DNA from: Jaminaea rosea
Taxonomy: Eukaryota > Basidiomycota > Exobasidiomycetes > Microstromatales
Direction of reading: 5' to 3'
Length of the DNA: 64,000 nucleotides
NCBI RefSeq assembly: GCF_003144245.1
Contig: NW_020289985.1
Coordinates: forward strand, 372,001 to 436,000
Shown here: positions 1 to 10,390 of the stretch, one piece after another
Layout: every line of letters starts with the position of its first letter
How positions within the stretch are numbered: the first letter of the stretch is position 1
Made by a program: the position numbers and the translations under genes
The notes under the pieces: generated by a model
The model's database searches: none
Told to the model about the DNA's origin: nothing
What the model saw: the letters and a program-made list of their open reading frames with translations, nothing else

Positions 1-198
1 CTCACGGCATCCACCTCGGTCCCCTTCCTCTACGGTTGAACACATCTCTTCATCCTCATTCTACATCGTCTCACTTCTTCATCATCTTCCTCCTCATCTA
101 CGACACTCTTTGCCAACTCGTCACACCTGAATTTCGCCGCACCGCCAACTCGCACCGTCGCCTACCTTCTCTGCGTGCTCCTCTTGCACCTCCCAGTC

Positions 199-1119
199 AT
201 GGGCCGCTTCACCGAGTACATCGTCGTGGGCAGGCGTCTCCCTACGGAGAACGAGGCTTCTCCTCCGCTCTACCGTATGAGCATCTTCGCGCCCAACGAG
301 ACGGTCGCCAAGTCTCGTTTCTTCTACTTCTTGCGCCAGCTGAGGAAGATGAAGGCAGCCACCTCGGAGATTGTTGCCATCAACGCCGTGAGTATCTCAG
401 AGAGCAGGATCGAGGCAGGATGACAATTGGCAGACTGAAGAGGGTCGGGAGGGAGACAGCATTGGGGCTCGCTGAGAAGCGTCGCATTGGATTAGGTGGT
501 CGTACTGTAGCGTCGTTGTGGCGGATGTTGGGGGAGAGTCTGCGCAGAGGTCAACGATGGGTATGATATCGCGGGCACCATTGCACGACTCGCAGAAGGC
601 GCAGAGGGGACATGACAGGGAGAGAGAAGGGCAGGAGGTCTTCGTCGTCGTGCAGCATCCCTCGTCTCTCCCGGATGGTCGACTCACACGTTCACGTACC
701 GCCTACAGGTCGCTGAGAAGAAGCCCATGAAGGTCAAGAACTTCGGCATCTGGCTCCGTTACAACTCTCGCTCGGGCACCCACAACATGTACAAGGTGAG
801 CAGCGAGCGGTGGGTTCGCCCTCCATGAGGCCCTCTCTGACCACCTTTGCTCCCTTCCCCCATTGCCCTTCGACAGGAGTACCGCAACATGTCCCGTGCC
901 GAGGCCGTCGAGGACATGTACCAGGACATGGCTGCTCGTCACCGTGCCCGCTTCGCGTCGATCCACATTCTCAAGGTGGCCGAGGTAGAGAAGACGGCCG
1001 ACCTGCGTCGCCCCTACATCAAGCAGTTCACCGCCAACAAGCTCCGCTTCCCCATCCCCCACCGTCGCCCTACGGCCGCGGGCACCTACGCCGCTCGCCG
1101 ACCTGCTACCTTCTACTAA
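199..1119 (+). CDS. RPL20: 60S ribosomal protein eL20 (yeast Rpl20 / human RPL18A)
   Basis: Structural protein of the large cytosolic ribosomal subunit. The model joins 199..387, 709..795 and 877..1119 and gives 172 residues, the same length as yeast Rpl20. Family signatures are visible along the whole chain: an N-terminal start reading [17 protein letters not shown], then [34 protein letters not shown] across the second junction, [33 protein letters not shown], and the RPxTFY C-terminus. The start at 199 matches the family start exactly. Both introns have GTGAG donors and CAG acceptors. Intron 1 is 321 nt, far longer than most introns here; intron 2 is 81 nt. An upstream 5' UTR intron cannot be excluded because the window begins only 198 bases before the start codon. 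Confidence 0.97.
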
Positions 1120-1750
1120 GCGCAGAGCGCGCGATAGGAGCCAGGTGTGCGGATTTGCGGTCTACGATGTATTGCTTGTCGTTGCGAATCAATGGCAGCA
1201 GTGCGATTTCACCCATCTCTGTCCCTGAGGCTCGATATACGGCAAGCCCCCAGCTGCCAGCCCTTGTTCCTCTCCTTTGTACCACCTAGCTACCATGCTC
1301 TTCCCATCCATCCTTTCTCTTGTGCATAATGACAGGAGAGAGATACAAGCATCGCCTCCGCGCCTGATCATGGCCGCGGACGTAGGCTACTAAGCCGATT
1401 GGGCGAGCTCGGACCCCTCGCTCTCCTCGTCGGCGGCGGTTGTGCAGCAAAGTGAGATCCAGCTAATCAATCAGTGCCCTCATCGCGTTGCCAGGAACAA
1501 GCCAAGTCGTGAGCTCATGTCGATTTGTGTGTCAACGTGTCGTCGCGTCCTCACCAGCGCAACTGAGCGGTGGTACTCCTTCTTGACACCTTCCTTTGTT
1601 TGTCCATCGTACCGTTCGCACAGATCAAAGTGCATAGTGCAGAATCAGCTTCGAGACGTGAGTAGCGGCTGATACTCGTTCAAAAAGCTCAACTTGAGGG
1701 ATGTTCGCTGATTCCCTTCTGCCAACTCACAACGCCCGCTTTACCACTGC
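1120..1750. other. Intergenic region, eL20 3' side and Clp1-like promoter
   Basis: This 631-base stretch lies between two plus-strand genes and contains no convincing coding region. It should hold the eL20 3' UTR and the promoter of the Clp1-like gene. TCCTTTGT (ACAAAGGA on the minus strand) occurs twice, at 1273-1280 and 1592-1599. It resembles the smut pheromone response element but lacks a full match. Confidence 0.6.
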
Positions 1751-3997
1751 ATGACGCGACACTTCCTCAACCACGGCGATGATGACGACGACGATAGTGG
1801 CCTCAGCGACCTTGATCTGCCAGATATCTGCGCCAGTCCACCCTACTACGACGATAGCGGCGAGCCTTCTCTGGAGTCAGACATCGGGAACGGCCTCATC
1901 AGCGACGACGACGACCTTCTCAAGAGCTCTTTGGCAGTTGCGGGCACGAGCGACGAATCACGAAGGCTCAGGCTTGACTCATTCGACTGTGGCGGTCTAA
2001 CTCCTTCGCTGCTGACCGTCGAATTGGAGGACCAAGCGTCTGACCAGCCCGCGCTCGACTCAAACGGCCTGGATCATCCGTCGAGAGCTACGATCGGTGA
2101 CACCAGGAAAGCCTCCATGAGGCGCACCGCAGTCTCCCCGACGGGTGACTCGACGCCCACTCTCCGTGCTATGTCACTGCATGACGAGCCCAGCGTCGAT
2201 CACTCTGCAGCACAGCAGCAGCCAAGCCAATCTAGTCTTCCATTGCACCAGCTTTCTCCACGAAGCTTCGCAGCTGCCGTCCTCGGACCGTCTGCCTCCC
2301 ACTTGCCGCTGCCTGCAACCGGCAGCACCCACTACTCACCTTGGAGCGCATCCCACGCCGCAGCAGCTGCCAACCCTGCCTGGCTTGCTGCGGCCCTTCC
2401 CGGTTTCTCCGAGGGATGGACGCCCAGCATCGGACCAGCAGTGGGCTCGTCTTCCTCCGATCCCATGAACGATGGCAGTGGCAGTGGCACAGGCTTGGTC
2501 CCGCTCGAAGGGCTACGCGAGGCGGCAGCCAGGTTCGCACAAAGTGAGGACCTGCACGACTCACCGCCTCAGGCCGACTCACCTGGGAGCGATACGTCCA
2601 GCACCGCAACCGTGACTGCGCGTACGGCCGCGGACGTCACTCCTCCGGCTCGCACACGACCTCTTGCCGCCCCCTCTTCCTCGACCAATCGCCAGATCAC
2701 CCTGCCTATTCGTCTACCTCCGCCGGCTCTAACAATCTTGTCCGACCCATACGCCGACCTGACTCTCCACCTCAATCGGCATGGTCTGCGCTCAGAGGCA
2801 GAGACGCTGGGGAAGATGCCGCCAGACTTTATCCTGCATAATTATCTCACCATCAAGGGAGGGCCGGTAGGTTTTCTGGAGCAGACGATGCGACTGGTCG
2901 AAAGACATGGACCCGAGATGGGAAGACAGATTGGCGCTGCGGCGAGACGGCAACAAGGCAATCCGGGGCCAGGGGAGGGCGACCGTCTCCCCGAGGCGGT
3001 GCTGCTCGACACACAGATGCTTGACGCTGATGCGATAGCTAGTGGACTACTGCCAACTCACTTACTGGTCGTGACGCCCTGTCTGCCGCTATCAGGGCCC
3101 ACCTCCTCTTCCGCCGGCTCAAGCACACCAACGCCTTCAAGTGCAATCAGCTCGAGCCCCCCGTCCCATCAGCAACACGTCATCCTGCCAATCCACTCTC
3201 TCCTCTACGTTCTGCAGTGCGTTTCCCTCCCACCCCTACCGCGCTCAAGCGTACCTACTAGCTCCTCACCAGCTGGTGAGACGCTCGAGATACCCGTGGT
3301 ATCCCTCAAAGTGCCACGTCCGGCCTTGTTCAGCTTGACGCATCGCTTCGTCTACTCGCACGACACTCAGGCATTGTTAATGGACCTGGCACCACTGGAG
3401 AGATTGGCAGCGATCTTGCGGGCGAGAGCGGGCGGCGAAAGGGCGTCTCAGGGGGCCGCTCCATCCTCGTCATCCTCGACGCCGCCCATTATGATTCCTC
3501 GACCCTCCAGGTCAGAGTGTCAAACTCTCCTCGCGCATCATTGTCCTGCTGCGGAGCTACTAGGCTACGCGCAGAAGGTGCACGGCGCCTGGGCTAATGG
3601 AGTGGCTATTGGACTGACAACGACTGTGTATTGGCGAACATTGGAGCGCGCATGGGAGCTGGTGGTAGGGGCATTGCGTATTCAGCAGAGTGAGAGGAGC
3701 GGGACAGGTCCGAGAGGAGGAAAGGGGAAGACGGCGATGACGACGAGAGCATTGGGCAAGAAGAGAGGCCACGTAGTCCCCGGCCAAGGGATCTCACGTG
3801 AATCGTACCAAGTGCACGGGCCTCCTGCTATGGCAGCATCAAGGCGACAGCGACGTGCTGGCGGGAATGGGAGTAGGTCAGCGGTGGAGGGAGGAGGCGT
3901 GTCAGTTGAGAAAGGGGGCACACCCAAGCCCAGAGGAGCCTCATCACCATCGAGTAGCCATAGTCGCAGGCAGCAATCATCGGCCGGAGGCCTTTGA
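1751..3997 (+). CDS. Clp1 (clampless)-like developmental regulator
   Basis: A single-exon gene of 748 residues. The N-terminal 330 residues are acidic at the start and otherwise low complexity, rich in Ser, Pro and Ala. The conserved part spans about 332-645. It has a DPYADLTLHLNRHGL segment, a hydrophobic HVILPIHSLLYVLQCVSLPPLP stretch near 476-497, a RFVYSHDTQALLMDLAPL segment near 532, and a WANGVAIGL..YWRTLERAWELVVGAL block near 613-642. The order HSL..LPPLP / VPVVSLKVP / F.YS.....L / W.N..A.G...W..L..AWE agrees with my memory of basidiomycete Clp1-like proteins. In Coprinopsis and Ustilago, Clp1 is required for clamp formation and dikaryotic proliferation. The C-terminal 100 residues are basic and Ser-rich. 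The assignment comes from remembered family patterns, not an alignment. Confidence 0.6.
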   Translation: MTRHFLNHGDDDDDDSGLSDLDLPDICASPPYYDDSGEPSLESDIGNGLISDDDDLLKSSLAVAGTSDESRRLRLDSFDCGGLTPSLLTVELEDQASDQPALDSNGLDHPSRATIGDTRKASMRRTAVSPTGDSTPTLRAMSLHDEPSVDHSAAQQQPSQSSLPLHQLSPRSFAAAVLGPSASHLPLPATGSTHYSPWSASHAAAAANPAWLAAALPGFSEGWTPSIGPAVGSSSSDPMNDGSGSGTGLVPLEGLREAAARFAQSEDLHDSPPQADSPGSDTSSTATVTARTAADVTPPARTRPLAAPSSSTNRQITLPIRLPPPALTILSDPYADLTLHLNRHGLRSEAETLGKMPPDFILHNYLTIKGGPVGFLEQTMRLVERHGPEMGRQIGAAARRQQGNPGPGEGDRLPEAVLLDTQMLDADAIASGLLPTHLLVVTPCLPLSGPTSSSAGSSTPTPSSAISSSPPSHQQHVILPIHSLLYVLQCVSLPPLPRSSVPTSSSPAGETLEIPVVSLKVPRPALFSLTHRFVYSHDTQALLMDLAPLERLAAILRARAGGERASQGAAPSSSSSTPPIMIPRPSRSECQTLLAHHCPAAELLGYAQKVHGAWANGVAIGLTTTVYWRTLERAWELVVGALRIQQSERSGTGPRGGKGKTAMTTRALGKKRGHVVPGQGISRESYQVHGPPAMAASRRQRRAGGNGSRSAVEGGGVSVEKGGTPKPRGASSPSSSHSRRQQSSAGGL

Positions 3998-4248
3998 TCA
4001 CTTTGACTACTTGATGAGCCAACCATGAATAGCATATACCCATCTCAGCTTCGACAAAGACGCCGAGGAAGTGTGAAGTCAAGACAAGACAAGGCGACGT
4101 CGGCATTCTCCCCGCCCGCAAGTTGCCGCACGGACGAAGCGAGACGGAGCGACGGACAGCGATGTGGGGGCTTCAAGTGGGGGACGAGCATACAGGCAGC
4201 ACCTTTCGACCTGACCTCTTCATAGATCGCCGCTTCTCTTCTGCCTCA

Positions 4249-6012
4249 ATGCTTCGAGCAATCTTACGAAGCGCCGCAGCTCCTCTTTCTTCCCATTCTT
4301 CGTCAACTATTTTTGTCAATTCTTCTCAGCGCTTCTTCGCTCGCAATCAACTTGGCCCCACTTCAGCAGCTTCGAGCACCCTACTGCGCACAATGGCAAC
4401 CACTACCAGCAAGCGTGACCCCTACGACGTCGTCATCGTAGGTGGAGGATGGGCGGGCCTTACTGTCGCACTACGTCTCTGCGAATCTCCCTCTTCATCA
4501 TCATCTTCTTCGTCGCCCTCGATTCTCCTCCTCGAAGCCCGCCCTCGCCTTGGGGGACGAGCGTTCACTCATACCTACGACCGGCAGTCCCTGGGCAGCA
4601 GTCAACGGTCTGTTGCCCCTCCTGCTGATATGGACGGTGTAGACAGCAGGAGCGTTGCGGGTCAGGGAGTAGAGGCTGTCGACTTTGGCTGCTCCTGGCT
4701 GCACGGCTACAATGAAGGCAACCCGGTCAAAGCTCTATGCGAGGAGCTCGGAATCCCCGTCAAATTGGCGGCAGACTTGGCGGGGAAGAGGACGGGATGC
4801 ATCGTTGTGGGACCTGATGGTTCTCCATTGGAGAGCGGTTTGTCGAGCAAGATCAGAGGAAACACGGACGAAAGTATGCGTCTTGCTCACGAAGAGGCAA
4901 AGGGCCTGCAGGATGGTGATGAGAGGTCGCTCGCAGACTTCCTGCTCAACGACAAGTCGCCGCTCTTCGCAGGCTTGAACAGCGCAGAGGAGCGTCAAGC
5001 TGCGATCTCGTACGCACGCATGCTCCATGTACCTCTCGGCGTGGCTCTGGAGGCCGTCTCACTGCGCTGGCTGGGCTACGGCGAGGCAGTAGCGGGAACG
5101 GACGCCGCACCTGAGGGTGGCTTCTCGCGTGTCATTGAGGCGCTCGTCAAGCGAATCGAGAAGACGGGGAAAGTCGAATTCAAGACCGGCCTAGAAGTAG
5201 TGGGCGTGCAAGAAGTTCCGCAAAGCGAGACTGTCAGAATCATGGTCAAGGGAGAAGGAGGAGAGGACGCGGTCGAGGGAAAGACGAGCATTATGACCCT
5301 CCCACTCGCCGTGCTACAGAAGCGCCTTCAATCAGCATCGACGCAACCACCGCTCTTCACTCCCCCTATCAGCGCTCGAAAGCAGCAAGCCATTGCCCGC
5401 ACGCAAGTCGGCGACCTCAACAAGGTCCTCCTCGTCTACGACAGCGTCCAACCCTGGTGGCGCGACGCCGATGCGACAGGTACCTTTGTCGTCTTGCCCA
5501 AGACGGCCAGCAGCAGCAAGACACCTCAAGCAGAGGGTCAAGCGGGCGATCTGACTTCGCTCCTCGAGTCGACTACCCTTCTGATATCACCCTCAGTCTC
5601 GGAGCGCACGGGCACTTGCTCTCTCCTCGTCATGGTAGGAGCATCCCAGGGTGCCGCTGCCCCTGGGCAGCTGGAAAGCTTTGGACGACCTGCTGTAGCT
5701 GAAGCCCTGCATGCCCGCCTCGCAACTGCTTTGGCCCCTCAGAGCGCCTCCAGCGTGCCGCAGCCAGTTCACAACTTCATGTCCCGCTGGTCAGGCCATG
5801 CCCTTACGCAAGGGGCGACCAGCACGCCCGTGACCCTGGGAGAGGGGAGGAGCCCGCTGGACTTTGTGACCCTAGGACAGCCAGAGTGGGGAAAGAAGCT
5901 ATTGTTCGCTGGCGAACATACGGACGTTGATGCTAGGGGTAGTATTACGGGCGCGGTGAGGAGTGGGGAGCGTGAGGCGAGGAGGATCAGGGGAGGGGAG
6001 GTGAAGCTGTAG
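4249..6012 (+). CDS. FAD-dependent amine oxidase (monoamine/polyamine oxidase type)
   Basis: Oxidises an amine using FAD; the substrate cannot be read from sequence. The single exon gives 587 residues from the ATG at 4249. The dinucleotide-binding motif VVIVGGGWAGL is followed by LLLEARPRLGGRAF, the usual E-A-x-x-R-x-G-G-R ribose-binding segment. A poly-Ser insert lies between these two strands. Near the C-terminus, LLFAGEHTDVDARGSITGAVRSGEREA is the typical FAD-contacting end of the family. The first 48 residues are rich in Arg, Ser and Ala without acids and look like a mitochondrial presequence. A second in-frame ATG at 4393 (MATTTSKRDPYDVV) starts directly before the FAD domain and has the better context. 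A further in-frame ATG at 4162 is probably 5' UTR. The gene follows the Clp1-like gene by only 251 bases. Confidence 0.85.
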   Translation: MLRAILRSAAAPLSSHSSSTIFVNSSQRFFARNQLGPTSAASSTLLRTMATTTSKRDPYDVVIVGGGWAGLTVALRLCESPSSSSSSSSPSILLLEARPRLGGRAFTHTYDRQSLGSSQRSVAPPADMDGVDSRSVAGQGVEAVDFGCSWLHGYNEGNPVKALCEELGIPVKLAADLAGKRTGCIVVGPDGSPLESGLSSKIRGNTDESMRLAHEEAKGLQDGDERSLADFLLNDKSPLFAGLNSAEERQAAISYARMLHVPLGVALEAVSLRWLGYGEAVAGTDAAPEGGFSRVIEALVKRIEKTGKVEFKTGLEVVGVQEVPQSETVRIMVKGEGGEDAVEGKTSIMTLPLAVLQKRLQSASTQPPLFTPPISARKQQAIARTQVGDLNKVLLVYDSVQPWWRDADATGTFVVLPKTASSSKTPQAEGQAGDLTSLLESTTLLISPSVSERTGTCSLLVMVGASQGAAAPGQLESFGRPAVAEALHARLATALAPQSASSVPQPVHNFMSRWSGHALTQGATSTPVTLGEGRSPLDFVTLGQPEWGKKLLFAGEHTDVDARGSITGAVRSGEREARRIRGGEVKL

Positions 6013-6522
6013 AGGGTAGGGTGAGGGGAAGAAGCCGAGGACAAGGTCGTTCAGAGTGATTGAGCGAAATTGAGGCCAAGCAATCGTAGATGAATACCAC
6101 CCTTTCATCCGCTAGCACGACCCATCTCGCCTTCCAGAGAGGGCACATTAAGACACAAGAACAACCTCAGAGGACGGATGAGGATCTGATGATATTGAAG
6201 TACGATTAGGATGTGAAGACAAGAGTCAAGCCCGAAGCGACGTGCGTTCGCAGTGGAAGCGGGCGACAGGCGCATCGCTTCGTGCGAAAGACTGAGACAA
6301 TGAATGAGAGAGGTGGTATGAAGCGACAGGAGAGGCCAAGCCAGGAGATTGGTGATACAGACGGACAGAGAAGAGAGGAATCGGACAACAAGAGAGGGTA
6401 AACGCCGGCCACTCCCAGTGAGCGAGCCTGCTGCTTCCTCCTCGGATGTCCGCTCGTGGTGTGGATGGAGTGGGAACTCGGTGGGAATCATCATCATGGC
6501 GGTCGCGTGTTTGATAGCCGAC
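6013..6522. other. Convergent intergenic region
   Basis: Shared 3' flank of the plus-strand amine oxidase and the minus-strand zinc-finger gene. I see no gene, repeat or clear polyadenylation signal here; the short open frames look random. Confidence 0.6.
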
Positions 6523-9429
6523 TCATGGCTGAGGCCCAGCCGTAGCTGCAGCGCTCAACTCAACGGTCCTCTTCGTCGGCGACGACCTCGTTCCAATAGG
6601 GTCCGGTCTCGGGCGATCAAGATCATTCGGTGAGATGAGGTGGTCTTCCTCGTGCTCTGCGTGGACCTGCTTGGCCAAGCCGATCTCCCCTGCCCCGGGC
6701 AGACGACCGTAGAAAGCGCGGGAGCGACGCAGCGTGGGGCCGCCGCCAGGAGGGAAGAATCGCTGCTCTACGCTGCTGAGCTGAGTAGAGTGGGAGGAGT
6801 TGCTTCCAATCTGACTGGCAGTGTTGCTGCTTGATTCGGCTACTTGCCTCAGTCCAGCAGCAAGTGCCGACGCAGGAAGTGTACGGCTGCGACTGGCTGA
6901 GGTAACCATGCCGTCGTCGAGCCAGATGTCCCTTGCGTTGCCCGTCGAGGGACGAGGCGGTGGCAGAGGCCTCGAAGCCCTCAATGACCGCGTGCGCAAG
7001 CCGAAGCCCGGACTACCCTGGGCGCGAGCCCCTCCTGCTGGTAGTCCGCCGCTCCCGATGCTGCCCATGCGCAGCCCAAGCATGCCGTCGTTGACGTTGC
7101 CCATGCTGTTGTGCTCTGCTATGTCCTCGTTGGTGCTGAAGTTGCTGTCCGGCCCGCCACTGCTCATCTCGCTCAGCCCAAGCTGAGCAGCGCCCGTGCG
7201 CAAGCTCCCGATCGAGCCCCGAACGTGCGTCTCACAGAAGTACGGATTATGAGAGCCCAGACTACCCCCGCCAGGGAAGCAGCCCGAGCGCACGGGAGAG
7301 TTTGAGAGGTTAGTAGGGCCAATGCTGACAGCTGGCGAGGTTGCCGACGTGCTGAGGCTGCTGCAGCTCGTGTTGCTGATACTGTTCGACGTGGGCGGGG
7401 ACAGGGACATGCTTGGTGACATGAGCGTTGTAGTCGAGGAGGACGCAGTGGGTGGGCTGCTATCAAAGTCTTGATCGTGGACTCGGTCGCGATGCTCGAG
7501 TGAGGGGCGAGGGCTAGAAAAGGGGCTGCTGCTTTTGTGGGGCAGGGGGCTCAACCCGTCGGTAAGGTAGGCTGAGTCAGTCCCACTGCCGTTGCTGCGT
7601 GTCTGCCCAGGGACGTAGCCACCGAACGGGCTTGCAGGTAGCGAGCGACCGGGGTCAATGCCACTGCTGGAGGGCATTTGTCCTAAGCCGAGCGCTGAAG
7701 GTGTTAGCAAGCCACCAGAGCTGGAAATCTGGAGTGAGCTGCCGCTGCTGCTACGTGCATCAACCGCTACCCTAGAAGGCGCTGCTAGCATGCCGCTCTT
7801 GCTCTCCGAGAGTCGCAGTGCCGTTGACAGGAGTGAGTCGAGGCCAGGCGTGCCAACAGAGTCCGATCTGGCAGCAGCACGACGAGGCAGGGCCTCTCGA
7901 GCCACTTCAATGGCGGTCATGGACGACGAAGAGGGTGGCGAGCCGACTGTGACTAGTGGTTGGGAGTACTTGCCGCTTCGCGGGGAGCTATCAAGTCGAT
8001 AGCTTCGCTCCTCGTGCATAGCGTCCAGGCCAGACCCGCTGTTGAAGCTCGAAGATTGACCTGCGTTACTGCCCGATGTTGCTGACGGCGATGAGTGCAG
8101 AGGCTCTCCCCTGTTCGTTGGAGCAAAAGCGCTACTACTGCTCGGAGTGAGGTCGCCTCTGTTGCGCGACGTAGGCTTAGCCAGCTGATCAATCTGAGAA
8201 GGATTGGCCGGAATGCCTGCAGCGAGTTGAGCGGCCAGAGCAGCGCCCGATGCTAAGGAGGCGGCAACCTCATTACCTTCTGCGAAGGGATAGCAGCGCA
8301 TGCAGACCTTTCGACGTCGCCAATTGACAAACGAGCAGACCGAGCAAACCCAATCGCCGGGCTGGACGCACATGGGGCCTAGATTGCCCGTATTGATGAT
8401 GGGTGGCACATTGGTCGGGCCACCACTGCGACTGCCGTTGCCGCTGGTGCTGCTGAGGCCGTCGCCTGCCGAAGAGCTGAGAATGGGAGCCGCATCTGGA
8501 TTGACGCCAGGTCCGAAGCCGACGCCGAAGCTGGCGAGATGCATTGCCGTGGACAGGGCAGCTTGCTGCTGTGCCGTCACGATCTGATGAGGCGACGGTG
8601 TTGACATTGGTTGCAGAGGGGCTGCTGCAGGGATGGGCGAGGTGAATGGCATCGAGCTCGCCTGCGGACCGAAGACATAGGGCGGCGACTGGGGCCCTGC
8701 CATGGAGACAGGAGGCGTAGACAAAGTCGCGCCGAAGTGTAGCGGCCCACCAGCTCGAGGTGCATACATAGAAGCTTGGCTACCAAGCAGCTGCCGCGTT
8801 AGAGGTGGAGAGGCGGCCGAGCTGCCCGAGAAGCTTTGCGAGGCGGCCAACAGCGTCGAGGTGTCGTGGTTGGCTGCGTTGAGTGGGCGAGCATCGAGCG
8901 AGGGCGCCGACATGACAGGGGTGACCAGGGTCGGAGTCTTTGCAGGAGGGAAGAAGGAGAGCGGTGCTCGGCGGATGATCGGAATGCTCTTCGGAGGCGG
9001 CGTGCCGTCTCTGACATTGGTGTCGCTGCCAAGCTGACCGCGAAGGCTGTCCGATGAGGGCGATTGAAGCTTCATGAGAGCAGGTTTAGGTGACGCAGGC
9101 TGCGGGGAGGTAGAGGTCACCACCAAGCAGTAACGCAGATCGAAGCCGCTGATCGTACTCACCTTGGGTGGAAGGGAGGCGTGAAGAGCGAGCGATGATG
9201 GCGATGCCGTAGACGAAGCCGGCGAGCCTGCGTTGCTGCGCGTGTGCTTGCGGACTTGAGGCAACTCCATACCGAGAGACCTGGTTTGGGTGTCGGCGTG
9301 CTCCTCAAACGCTCGATGGACAAAGGGGGACGGCTGTCGCTGCTGCTGCTGCTGCTGTTCGTGGTGACCTGTGTGCTCCTCCAATTTGCAATCCTGAGTT
9401 ACGGTAGACGCGGGCTGTTCCAATGCCAT
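6523..9429 (-). CDS. RanBP2-type zinc-finger protein
   Basis: A 968-residue protein if read as one exon. One RanBP2-type zinc finger lies near residues 355-385 (GDWVCSVCSFVNWRRRKVC followed by MRCYPFAEG). It has the W-x-C-x2-C, Asn, C-x2-C spacing, so single-stranded RNA binding is the likely role by family analogy. Everything else is low complexity, rich in Ser, Pro and Gly, with a short Gln run near the N-terminus encoded by a CTG-strand repeat near 9340-9357. I start at the ATG at 9429 because the reading upstream of it looks non-coding. A strong donor (GTGAGTACG) and acceptor (CCGCAG) bracket 9100-9162: a 63-nt, stop-free, in-frame intron candidate whose removal would give 947 residues. 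The 1.6-kb region upstream is unusually long and contains a spaced motif array. Confidence 0.75.
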   Translation of the reverse strand: MALEQPASTVTQDCKLEEHTGHHEQQQQQQRQPSPFVHRAFEEHADTQTRSLGMELPQVRKHTRSNAGSPASSTASPSSLALHASLPPKVSTISGFDLRYCLVVTSTSPQPASPKPALMKLQSPSSDSLRGQLGSDTNVRDGTPPPKSIPIIRRAPLSFFPPAKTPTLVTPVMSAPSLDARPLNAANHDTSTLLAASQSFSGSSAASPPLTRQLLGSQASMYAPRAGGPLHFGATLSTPPVSMAGPQSPPYVFGPQASSMPFTSPIPAAAPLQPMSTPSPHQIVTAQQQAALSTAMHLASFGVGFGPGVNPDAAPILSSSAGDGLSSTSGNGSRSGGPTNVPPIINTGNLGPMCVQPGDWVCSVCSFVNWRRRKVCMRCYPFAEGNEVAASLASGAALAAQLAAGIPANPSQIDQLAKPTSRNRGDLTPSSSSAFAPTNRGEPLHSSPSATSGSNAGQSSSFNSGSGLDAMHEERSYRLDSSPRSGKYSQPLVTVGSPPSSSSMTAIEVAREALPRRAAARSDSVGTPGLDSLLSTALRLSESKSGMLAAPSRVAVDARSSSGSSLQISSSGGLLTPSALGLGQMPSSSGIDPGRSLPASPFGGYVPGQTRSNGSGTDSAYLTDGLSPLPHKSSSPFSSPRPSLEHRDRVHDQDFDSSPPTASSSTTTLMSPSMSLSPPTSNSISNTSCSSLSTSATSPAVSIGPTNLSNSPVRSGCFPGGGSLGSHNPYFCETHVRGSIGSLRTGAAQLGLSEMSSGGPDSNFSTNEDIAEHNSMGNVNDGMLGLRMGSIGSGGLPAGGARAQGSPGFGLRTRSLRASRPLPPPRPSTGNARDIWLDDGMVTSASRSRTLPASALAAGLRQVAESSSNTASQIGSNSSHSTQLSSVEQRFFPPGGGPTLRRSRAFYGRLPGAGEIGLAKQVHAEHEEDHLISPNDLDRPRPDPIGTRSSPTKRTVELSAAATAGPQP

Positions 9430-10390
9430 GATCCGCAGGATGATGATGATGGATCGAGCGATTTGGTAGGAGCGAGGACCCCGAGAGCAGTCGAAAGCCT
9501 GGTGAAGATGAGAGGGTTGAGGCGAGAGGTTACGGCGCTTGAAGCTGAAGCCTGTCGCGCAATCGAGTTGCGGCAGCGACGCGACAAGAGTTGGGTGGTG
9601 GCGAGCGGCGACTACTCTCCGCAAGGAGAATGAGATGTGATGTCGGGCGGGGTGTAGAGCTGCTGAGGTGTGTTAGGAGGGCGAAGAGGAGTGGCGCGGA
9701 GATCGGCCTGTTGCCTTGCCGATCGGAAGAGGTCCGAGGATGTAGACGCGAGCTGAGGCTGAGTCGGTGTTCACGTTGGTGTATGTGTGTCGATGGTGAT
9801 GAAGAGGATAGTAGCGGCCTTAGTCTGAAAGGTGGGCGAGGTGAGGCGGGATGGGTCCTTTTGGAAGTTGCGTGGTGTGGTAGGGGAGTGAAGATTTGCG
9901 GCGAGTTCGAGCAACTAGGTGGATGGGATCGACCTAACGAGAGGGGAGACGACGAGAGGGGAAATGAGGGCGGCGGCGGCGGCACGACACGGCCGCGGTG
10001 GTTGAGTGATTGGTGCCTGGTTGGCTGGCTGGCACTACCGCGAGCCCACCTTTCCCTGGTTGCCTTCGATTGCCGCCGCGCATGCGCTGCTGCTAGTGAT
10101 CGACCCGCGAGACGCCATGATGACTCTCACCTCGCCTCGCGGCGGTCAGCACACCGCGACCATTCGACCTCGAGGCGGATGTTGAATGACAAGCCACCGC
10201 AAGTCTCCCCCTCTCGCTCTCGCTCATGATGATGAGACTACCGGCCTTCTCACCCCTCCTGAGCTCAATCCTCTCAGCGCCGGAACACCGAGCAATGACC
10301 AGGCACGGTGCGGCCCGACCGTATCAGCGCCCACTCTCGTACGACTGACGACCCGCCACTCATCGATGACCAGCTTGAGGAAGATGGTGG

